DNA from: an uncultured Bacteroidota bacterium
GTDB lineage: Bacteria; Bacteroidota; Bacteroidia; Chitinophagales; Chitinophagaceae
Assembly (NCBI GenBank): GCA_946479535.1
Contig: CAMLGP010000170.1
Span: forward strand, 1-6,443
Direction of reading: 5' to 3'
DNA: 6,443 bases
In this document: piece by piece, positions 1 to 5,144 of the stretch
How positions within the stretch are numbered: position 1 is the first letter of the stretch
How the letters are laid out: each line of letters starts with the position of its first letter
The notes under the pieces: generated by a model
What the model was told of the DNA's origin: nothing
Seen by the model: the letters and a program-made list of their open reading frames with translations, nothing else
The model's database searches: none
Program-made: the position numbers and the translations under genes

Positions 1-1275
1 AATATACGCGGCAGAAATATTTTCACTGTAGCGAAATTTATTATTGCTGCTGTTGTCGGGACTGGCATACTGGTCCAGAAATTCACTGGTATTATTTCTT
101 ATAGACTGAGTTGTCTGGATGCCCTGCTCCCATTTTATACTATGAAAAAGAGTGTCGCTATAATTGGCCTTTGCGCCGTAGATGTCTGCTTCAAATGGGT
201 TCCTTGCAATTAAAAGGTATTGTCTGACAAACGAATCAGGGGGCAGGTAGAAATTACTTTCCAAAAATTGGTTCCCTGTTGTAGAATAGTGAAGGTAGTC
301 CAGGTAAATATTCAATTCCTTTGACCTTGTAAAAAACCGCTGTATGTTCAGACTTGCAGCCTTTCGATTAGACTTCTTATTAAAGCGACTATCTGATTCA
401 ATGAGTGAGTCTTGCTTACCTGCACCACTGGTAAAATGGTTTATATAATCCCCTTTTTCCCGATAAGGTTCAGCATACGAATTGAACTGGAAACCCAGTG
501 TTGTATTCTTACCCAGATAGTAATCAATACCCAAGTTGCAATTATTGTTATGGAAATGGCTGGTTTCACCTACATCCTGTAAAAGCGTATAAGATGATAA
601 AGAACCAGGGTAATTATAGGCTCTTTCCCGGTGTGAATGAAAAAAGGTATTATTAACTGAAAATCCACCGTTAAAATTAATAGTAATAAAGTTATTTCGA
701 TAATTAAGCTGAAGGCTGTTATATGATTTAATATTTCGGGTGTAGCCTGCATTTAACGTGATATTTCCATTAAAGCCCCGGGTTCTGATCTTTTTTGTTT
801 TAATATTAATGATCGAACCTCCGTCTGCATTGTACCGGGAAGAGGGGTTGGACATTAATTCAATTTTATCGATCATTGAAACAGGTAATGATCTGAGGTA
901 GTTGATCAGATCGTTTCCCATTAGATAGGAAGGTTTATCATCAATATAAATAATAACGTTTTCCTTTCCTTTTAAGCTTATGTTTCCATTCATGTCAACA
1001 AAAACTCCGGGAGCAGCATTCAGGATATCCAGCGTAGTACCACCGGCTGTGGATATAAGGGCATTGGGGTTTATAATCGTTTTATCCAACTGGTATTCTA
1101 TGTACCTGGATTTTTGACCCGTTATAACAACTTCTTTTAACTGCTTATTAAACGGAGATAAATGGGCAGAATCAATTGGTTTACCATTTTTTATAGTGTC
1201 TGCCTGCTGGCCATTTGCAGGGAACCAAAATAAGAATCCCGTTAAACATAGGATGATCACGGCTACTTTACCCAT
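1..1275 (-). CDS. TonB-dependent receptor, outer-membrane beta-barrel family (N-terminal 425 codons, cut by window edge)
   Basis: Outer-membrane receptor thought to take up a ligand with TonB energy; the ligand cannot be read from this fragment. The frame is open from the ATG at 1275 to base 1, 425 codons, and family members are usually near 750-800 aa, so roughly half is present. Residues 1-22 form a signal peptide (hydrophobic IILCLTGFLFWF, then ANGQ). A TonB-box-like LKEVVITG lies at 46-53. A plug domain spans about 50-162, with TLDILNAAPGVFVD, IIYIDDKPSY, and SMIDKIELMSNPSSRYNADG followed by INIKT. From about 165 alternating aromatic/polar strands begin the barrel. The plug resembles the non-SusC receptors that carry a C-terminal OMP_b-brl_3-type barrel. 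These often have a carboxypeptidase-regulatory-like domain before the plug; here only about 25 residues separate signal and plug, so it is absent. No Shine-Dalgarno is visible. The twin palindromes just upstream suggest a dedicated repressor. Confidence 0.88.
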   Translation of the reverse strand, partial: MGKVAVIILCLTGFLFWFPANGQQADTIKNGKPIDSAHLSPFNKQLKEVVITGQKSRYIEYQLDKTIINPNALISTAGGTTLDILNAAPGVFVDMNGNISLKGKENVIIYIDDKPSYLMGNDLINYLRSLPVSMIDKIELMSNPSSRYNADGGSIINIKTKKIRTRGFNGNITLNAGYTRNIKSYNSLQLNYRNNFITINFNGGFSVNNTFFHSHRERAYNYPGSLSSYTLLQDVGETSHFHNNNCNLGIDYYLGKNTTLGFQFNSYAEPYREKGDYINHFTSGAGKQDSLIESDSRFNKKSNRKAASLNIQRFFTRSKELNIYLDYLHYSTTGNQFLESNFYLPPDSFVRQYLLIARNPFEADIYGAKANYSDTLFHSIKWEQGIQTTQSIRNNTSEFLDQYASPDNSSNNKFRYSENISAAYI

Positions 1276-1279
1276 GCAA

Positions 1280-1310
1280 CAAACATATAACTAAAGCTTT
1301 AGTTTAACAA
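1280..1310 (-). promoter_or_regulatory. Candidate Bacteroidota-type promoter of the TonB-dependent receptor
   Basis: On the minus strand TTG (1310-1308) is followed after 20 nt by TATGTTTG (1287-1280), a full match to the Bacteroidota -7 consensus TAnnTTTG. The predicted transcript start falls at about 1275-1270, on or next to the receptor's ATG at 1275. The mRNA would therefore be leaderless or nearly so, which makes the exact promoter uncertain. The first operator palindrome lies between the two boxes. Confidence 0.4.
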
Positions 1311-1324
1311 CTAAATATTTAGTT
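1289..1324. promoter_or_regulatory. Twin perfect 16-bp palindromes, probable operator
   Basis: Two perfect palindromes, AACTAAAGCTTTAGTT (1289-1304) and AACTAAATATTTAGTT (1309-1324), share the half-site AACTAAA and differ only in the central two bases. Their centres are 20 bp apart, about two helical turns, so two dimers would sit on the same DNA face. The first fills the spacer of the candidate receptor promoter and the second touches its TTG box, the geometry of a repressor operator. A shorter palindrome, TAGTTAACTA (1320-1329), overlaps the outer edge. The regulator is not in the window. A winged-helix dimer such as a BlaI/MecI/CopY-type or MarR-type protein is a guess from symmetry and half-site size only. 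Confidence 0.6.
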
Positions 1325-1469
1325 AACTATACTTTATGCCGCTTTTCCCATAGATTAAAGACCTCTCATTTTCTGAATGTTTTGACATAGCCAATGTACC
1401 ATCTGTGCCGTGACACTTCGCGCATTTGGATTCAAATACTTCTTTCCCCTTATTAATACCGGCCTGGCT
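1323..1469 (-). pseudogene. c-type cytochrome fragment (CxxCH remnant)
   Basis: The 48 codons after the stop of the GIY-YIG gene stay open in that same frame and end at TAA (1325-1323). The peptide includes GKEVFESKCAKCHGTDGT. CAKCH (1424-1410) is a c-type heme attachment motif, and the flanking residues (GK-VFE-KC-KCHG-DG) are the usual start of a small cytochrome c domain. The fragment has no start codon or signal peptide. After the motif it soon loses any obvious cytochrome character (from LAMSKHSENE) and stops without the distal methionine ligand region. I read it as a decayed remnant whose 5' part was lost, possibly when the GIY-YIG gene came to lie here. A chance CxxCH is possible, but the agreement on both sides of the motif makes it less likely. 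Confidence 0.55.
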
Positions 1470-1844
1470 TTAATTAAACCAGACTGCATACCCCTTTCTC
1501 CTCAATTCCAAAGCGAGCTTCTTTTCCATGACCAGCGCCTGAGCCCGCGTCATTGGTTTGAGATTGATATGATCGTAAAGGCTGGGACGTAAATATGCTC
1601 CATATTTGTGAACCACATAAGCTGATAGCTTGACACCCTTTTTATTTACATACCCGGTTTTATGCTGTTTGAACCTTTCTGCTGGCGTTTTGCTTGTCAT
1701 TCCTACATACAGGCATTCCAGTACTCCATTAAACTGAGGGTTCGCTTCCCTAAACCTCCAGTTTTCAGTAAATACTCTTTTTGATAGCTCAACCACATAA
1801 ACACAGTATGCTGATCTTGCCACAGCTTTAGTTTTGAACTTCAA
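1470..1844 (-). CDS. Small GIY-YIG nuclease-fold protein
   Basis: A single GIY-YIG domain protein of 117-124 aa. Numbered from the TTG at 1844, the GIY-like strand is CVYVVEL (14-20) and the YIG-like strand is LYVGMT (45-50). The conserved arginine is in AERF (R57), followed by H61, and the likely metal-binding glutamate is E107 in MEKKLALEL. The C-terminal pattern LRPSLYDH...MTRAQALVMEKKLALELRRKGYAVW matches, from memory, a family of stand-alone GIY-YIG proteins of unknown role in diverse bacteria. It has no UvrC-like extra domain, DNA-binding domain or intron/homing context, so nuclease activity is only inferred. No ATG start exists. The longest frame starts with TTG at 1844, inside a candidate -7 box, so the GTG at 1823 (117 aa) is more plausible; an in-frame TAA lies upstream at 1865-1863. 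A cytochrome remnant follows the stop in frame. Confidence 0.82.
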   Translation of the reverse strand: MKFKTKAVARSAYCVYVVELSKRVFTENWRFREANPQFNGVLECLYVGMTSKTPAERFKQHKTGYVNKKGVKLSAYVVHKYGAYLRPSLYDHINLKPMTRAQALVMEKKLALELRRKGYAVWFN

Positions 1845-1870
1845 AAATAAGGGTAGTCGGCCTTACACAA
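1842..1870 (-). promoter_or_regulatory. Candidate promoter of the GIY-YIG gene
   Basis: On the minus strand TTG (1870-1868), an 18-nt spacer and TATTTTTG (1849-1842) match the Bacteroidota -33/-7 pattern, the second box fitting TAnnTTTG fully. Transcription would begin near 1836. That places the TTG codon at 1844 upstream of the transcript and leaves a leader of about 13 nt before the GTG at 1823. It therefore favours the shorter protein. Confidence 0.42.
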
Positions 1871-1904
1871 TCGCAGCCGCAGATTCCGGCAATCATATTC
1901 CGTT

Positions 1905-1932
1905 TTTGCAATACTTATTCTCGTTATTTTTA
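1905..1932 (+). promoter_or_regulatory. Weak candidate promoter of the propeller/phosphoesterase gene
   Basis: TTTG (1905-1908), a 16-nt spacer and TATTTTTA (1925-1932) approximate the Bacteroidota pattern. The -7 box has one mismatch at its last base and the spacer is slightly short. The transcript would start near 1938, leaving about 50 nt before the ATG at 1988. It is the best candidate I see in the 143-bp divergent gap 1845-1987, which holds no small gene or strong hairpin that I can support. Confidence 0.25.
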
Positions 1933-1987
1933 GGTTATCAATACACTGATTAGTGGCTTTATTCAATCTGAAAAAGACCTTCGCAGT

Positions 1988-4447
1988 ATGAGAAAAAACC
2001 TCCTGATCGTAGCATTGTCCATCGTTGCACTTTTTATTTTCCAATCTTCCAGTGCACAGACACTTGCTGAGCTAGAATCTAAAAGGGTTGGCCTGCCCAA
2101 TGGATGGTCTTTAACTCCTGTAGGAAAGAATATTAACCTGGGTGATCTTCCACTTAACCTTGTAGTAAGCAATAATAAAAAATGGCTAGCCGTTACCAAT
2201 AATGGGCAAAGCACTCAAACTATTGAGTTGATCGATCGTGTAGCCGGTAAAAAGGTTGACAGTATAATTATCCCTAAGTCATGGTACGGCCTGGCATTTA
2301 GCAAAAATGACCAGTTCATCTACGCATCTGGTGGTCATGATAACAGGGTCAATAAATATGGCATAATCAAGAATAAGCTTCACCTGGTTGACTCATTTAT
2401 ACTTGGGGAAAAATGGCCGAACCGTGTAGGTACTGCAGGTCTGGAAATTGATGAAAGCATCCATAAGAAATTATTTGTGGTTACCAAAGAAGATAATAGC
2501 CTTTATGTATTTGATCTGGCAACTAAAAAAATCGTCAATAAGATATCGATTGGAAACGAAGCCTATACATGCAAGCTCTCCAGGGATAAAAAATTACTCT
2601 ATATCAGTTCATGGGGTGGAGATAAAATATTGATCTATGATATTGCCTCCCAAAAGCTAACCGATAGTATTCCTACCGGCAGTCACCCCAATGAAATGGT
2701 GTTCAGCAAAAATGGACAGTATTTATTTGTGGCCTTAGCCAATGACAATACTGTTTCCATCATTAATACAAAGACCAACAAGGTTGTTGAAACACTTAAT
2801 ACTGCACTTTATCCCCACGCACCGAGTGGTTCTACCAGTAATGGTTTGGCCCTTAGTGAAGATGAAAAGACATTGTATATAGCCAATGCTGATAATAACT
2901 GTCTTTCCGTATTTGATATATCAAGACCCGGCAAGAGCAAATCAAAAGGATTTATACCTGTAGGCTGGTATCCTACTAATGTTAAAGTAATCGGCAAAAC
3001 TATTTATGTAACTAATGGAAAAGGATTGTCTTCTCAGGCTAATCCCTGGGGTCCAAATCCCACAGGTGCCGGACAGGTGGTTTTACGGCATGCCGGTGAC
3101 AGTACCCGTCCCATGAAGGTGCAATATATCGCCGGTCTCTTTCGTGGCACATTAAGCATAATTAAGGAGCCATCTGCCGAGCAGCTTGGTGTTTACTCCC
3201 GCTCAGTTTATACCAATACACCTTATACCAAAGAAAAGGAATTGAATCCCGGTGGTGAAGCTGGTAATCCTATTCCTATGAAAGTTGGAGATAAGTCCCC
3301 GATGAAGTATGTATTCTATATTATTAAAGAGAACAGAACTTACGACCAGGTGCTCGGTGATGTATCCAATGGTAATGGTGATACCAGTTTAGTATTGTTT
3401 GGTGAAAGAGTAACGCCTAACCAGCATAAACTGGTAAAGGAATTTGCATTGCTGGATAATTTCTATGTGGATGCAGAAGTAAGTGCTGATGGACATAACT
3501 GGAGCATGGGTGCTTATGCCAATGATTACCTGGAAAAGACCTGGCCCTCCAGTTATGGCGGTCGTGGAGGTACTTACGGAGGAGAAGGTGAAAGAAAAAT
3601 TGCCAATAACCGGGATGGATTTATTTGGGACCATTGTAAAAGAAATAATGTGAGTTACAGATCTTATGGAGAGTTTGTCTCTGCTAATAAACCCTCGCTG
3701 GATGCATTGAAAGGTCATTTTGGGGATTACCCGGGATATGATCTCTCAATCAGGGACACGTTTCGCTTTTATCGCTGGCAAAAAGATTTCGATTCATTGG
3801 TGGCTATAAATGCCCTGCCCCAGTTAAATACCATACGGTTTGGAAATGATCATACTGAAGGAATGAGGGCAGGCAGGCCAACTCCCTTTGCACATGCAGC
3901 GGATAATGATCTTGCGGTAGGGATGTTTATTGATTACCTGAGTAAAAGTCCTGTATGGAAAGAAAGTGTAGTGTTTATTCTTGAGGATGATGCGCAGAAT
4001 GGTCCAGATCATGTTGATGCACATCGTAGCCCGGTATATGTTGTTGGACCTTATGTAAAACGGAGAACGGTAGATCATACCATGTACTCTACTTCTGGCA
4101 TATTGCGAACGATTGAATTAATACTTGGCCTGCCACCCATGACGCAATATGATGCGGCAGCAACTCCCTTGTGGCGATCTTTCACCAGTCAGCCCGATAA
4201 TAGCGCATTTGAACACCTTCCTGCCAATATTGACCTGAATGATAAGAATCCGGGAAGTACAGCAATGGCAACTTTATCAGAAAAGTATGAGTGGTCAAAA
4301 GAAGATGCCGTCCCAGATCTTGTTTTCAATGAGATCTTATGGCAGGGAATAAAAGGTAAGCCAGCCCCATCACCCGTCAGAGCCGCTTTTTTGAAAAGAA
4401 ACCATAAAGAAGACAGAGGAATTAAGGATGATGACGATGATGATTAA
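1988..4447 (+). CDS. Secreted YncE-like beta-propeller / phosphoesterase (alkaline phosphatase family) fusion
   Basis: An 819-aa exported protein, probably hydrolysing a phosphate ester in the periplasm; the substrate is unknown. Residues 1-23 form a signal peptide (LLIVALSIVALFIF, cleavage near SSA-QT). Residues about 55-346 contain seven YVTN/YncE-like blades, such as YLFVALANDNTVSIINTKT at 245-263 and LYIANADNNCLSVFDI at 296-311. From about 438 a phosphoesterase domain (PF04185-like) begins: IIKENRTYDQVLGD (445-458, metal-site Glu/Asn), VSADGHNWSMGAYAND (498-513), NDHTEG (620-625), ILEDDAQNGPDHVDAHR (664-680, equivalent to the DEH...DH element of phospholipase C/acid phosphatases), and SGILRTIELILGLPP (703-717). 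Propeller and phosphatase in one chain is a known Bacteroidota arrangement. The ATG at 1988 starts directly at a good signal peptide. The C-terminus is six aspartates (814-819). The stop overlaps that of the antisense pectate lyase remnant. Confidence 0.93.
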   Translation: MRKNLLIVALSIVALFIFQSSSAQTLAELESKRVGLPNGWSLTPVGKNINLGDLPLNLVVSNNKKWLAVTNNGQSTQTIELIDRVAGKKVDSIIIPKSWYGLAFSKNDQFIYASGGHDNRVNKYGIIKNKLHLVDSFILGEKWPNRVGTAGLEIDESIHKKLFVVTKEDNSLYVFDLATKKIVNKISIGNEAYTCKLSRDKKLLYISSWGGDKILIYDIASQKLTDSIPTGSHPNEMVFSKNGQYLFVALANDNTVSIINTKTNKVVETLNTALYPHAPSGSTSNGLALSEDEKTLYIANADNNCLSVFDISRPGKSKSKGFIPVGWYPTNVKVIGKTIYVTNGKGLSSQANPWGPNPTGAGQVVLRHAGDSTRPMKVQYIAGLFRGTLSIIKEPSAEQLGVYSRSVYTNTPYTKEKELNPGGEAGNPIPMKVGDKSPMKYVFYIIKENRTYDQVLGDVSNGNGDTSLVLFGERVTPNQHKLVKEFALLDNFYVDAEVSADGHNWSMGAYANDYLEKTWPSSYGGRGGTYGGEGERKIANNRDGFIWDHCKRNNVSYRSYGEFVSANKPSLDALKGHFGDYPGYDLSIRDTFRFYRWQKDFDSLVAINALPQLNTIRFGNDHTEGMRAGRPTPFAHAADNDLAVGMFIDYLSKSPVWKESVVFILEDDAQNGPDHVDAHRSPVYVVGPYVKRRTVDHTMYSTSGILRTIELILGLPPMTQYDAAATPLWRSFTSQPDNSAFEHLPANIDLNDKNPGSTAMATLSEKYEWSKEDAVPDLVFNEILWQGIKGKPAPSPVRAAFLKRNHKEDRGIKDDDDDD

Positions 4448-4671
4448 GGGTTCTTCCTGTTCCACTCAGGGTATTCTTCTGTTACCAGTTTCAGCGGCCA
4501 CGTTCCATACCAGGCATAACCGGCTCTTCACTCATTTCCAATTTCGGCCAGTGTATTCTTCTTGATACCATCCCTGTCACAGAAAAATGGCTTGTTGGTT
4601 TGCAGGTCATAGGATCTTGCCCAGTTGACAGCATTGTCATTAAGACTACAATCACATCCAGGGTTAACAGC
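4444..4671 (-). pseudogene. Broken C-terminal end of a PelA-family pectate lyase
   Basis: The minus strand from 4671 to 4447 reads as the C-terminal part of a PelA-type lyase. It includes NDNAVNWARSYDLQ, then TNKPFFCDRDGI (4599-4564), AEIGNE, a TGA at 4530-4528, then RAGYAWYGTWP, and ends at TAA (4446-4444). The pattern W-AR-YDL-TNKPFFCDRDG...E-R-GYAWYG is what I know from PelA-family C-termini. Where the family normally reads ERR, this copy has E-stop-R, which one base change (CGA to TGA) would explain. Another in-frame TAA (4674-4672) closes the upstream side, and no catalytic domain precedes it, so it cannot make a lyase. The resident lyase at 5145 carries a counterpart (ATDKPIYVHRKGS, 354-366) that is clearly different, so this was a divergent paralogue in the opposite orientation. 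Its stop shares bases 4445-4446 with the stop of the phosphoesterase gene. Confidence 0.72.
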
Positions 4672-4763
4672 TTATTTTCTTTTACGCAAACGTTCCCGGT
4701 AATACTAAAAAGCTACTCGGGTTATATAAGTACCTTCAGGTAAGATAATATTACTTATTAATT
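4672..4763 (+). other. Leader region upstream of the cupin gene
   Basis: This 92-bp stretch completes the roughly 315-bp gap between genes, most of which is the lyase remnant. It is AT-rich and should contain the promoter of the cupin-lyase unit, but I find no clear TAnnTTTG box. An imperfect dyad is present: ATAAGTA (4726-4732) and TACTTAT (4752-4758) flank TACC-TTCA-GGTA and TAATATTA. It could be an operator or a leader hairpin, or nothing. Confidence 0.25.
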
Positions 4764-5108
4764 ATGGAATCAATCAGAGAACAATCTTTTATCAAGGCAG
4801 AAACTATTGGGTGGGAAAAAACAGAAAAAGGAGTAGAACGCAAAATTCTTGGACATGATGATCAGGTCATGATGGTTTGTGTCCGTTTTGAGAAAGGAGC
4901 CATCGGATCATTACATCACCATATTCACCGCCAGATATCTTATGTAGAATCAGGAAGGTTTGAAGTAACTATTGACGGCAAAAAGTCAATACTTGAAAAG
5001 GGAGATTGCTTCTTTGTTGCTCCTGATCTGGTGCATGGTGTTGTTGCACTGGAAGTGGGTACGCTGGTTGATGTTTTTACTCCCGCCAGGATGGATTTTC
5101 TTAAATAG
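4764..5108 (+). CDS. kdgF: KdgF-type cupin, unsaturated uronate linearisation
   Basis: A 114-aa single-domain cupin. KdgF converts the ring form of 4,5-unsaturated galacturonate, released from pectin by lyases and unsaturated glycosidases, to the linear 5-keto-4-deoxyuronate (DKI) used by KduI and KduD. Cupin motif 1 fits exactly: G45-x5-H51-x-H53-x3-Q57-x6-G64, with Gln in the usual Glu position as in KdgF. Motif 2 is GDCFFVAPDLVHG (80-92), giving H51, H53, Q57 and H91 as likely metal ligands. LVDVFTP (101-107) supplies D103 and F105, matching the Asp-x-Phe pair I recall as catalytic in characterised KdgF. ERKILGHDDQVMMV (25-38) and the C-terminal R-DFL are also typical. It has no signal peptide, so it acts in the cytoplasm. 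The pectate lyase starts 36 bp downstream on the same strand, which supports the pectin role and co-transcription. Other small cupins look similar, but motifs and context agree here. Confidence 0.85.
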   Translation: MESIREQSFIKAETIGWEKTEKGVERKILGHDDQVMMVCVRFEKGAIGSLHHHIHRQISYVESGRFEVTIDGKKSILEKGDCFFVAPDLVHGVVALEVGTLVDVFTPARMDFLK

Positions 5109-5144
5109 AACGATTACGATTGCTTTATTTCCTTATACAATATT

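Noticed and set aside
1464..1482. Hairpin CTGG-C-TTTAATTAAA-CCAG at the GIY-YIG stop as a terminator
   Set aside because: It needs a bulged base, the core is all A/T, and no T-run follows on the minus strand.
1410..1592. 60-codon plus-strand frame opposite the GIY-YIG 3' end and cytochrome remnant
   Set aside because: It is antisense to recognisable GIY-YIG and CxxCH coding sequence, and its peptide has no recognisable features.
1841..2214. Minus-strand frames across the divergent gap and the start of the phosphoesterase gene
   Set aside because: They overlap the signal-peptide coding region of a well-supported gene and show no domain or consistent start context.
3389..4078. Two minus-strand frames inside the phosphoesterase gene
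   Set aside because: They are shadow frames opposite conserved phosphoesterase motifs.
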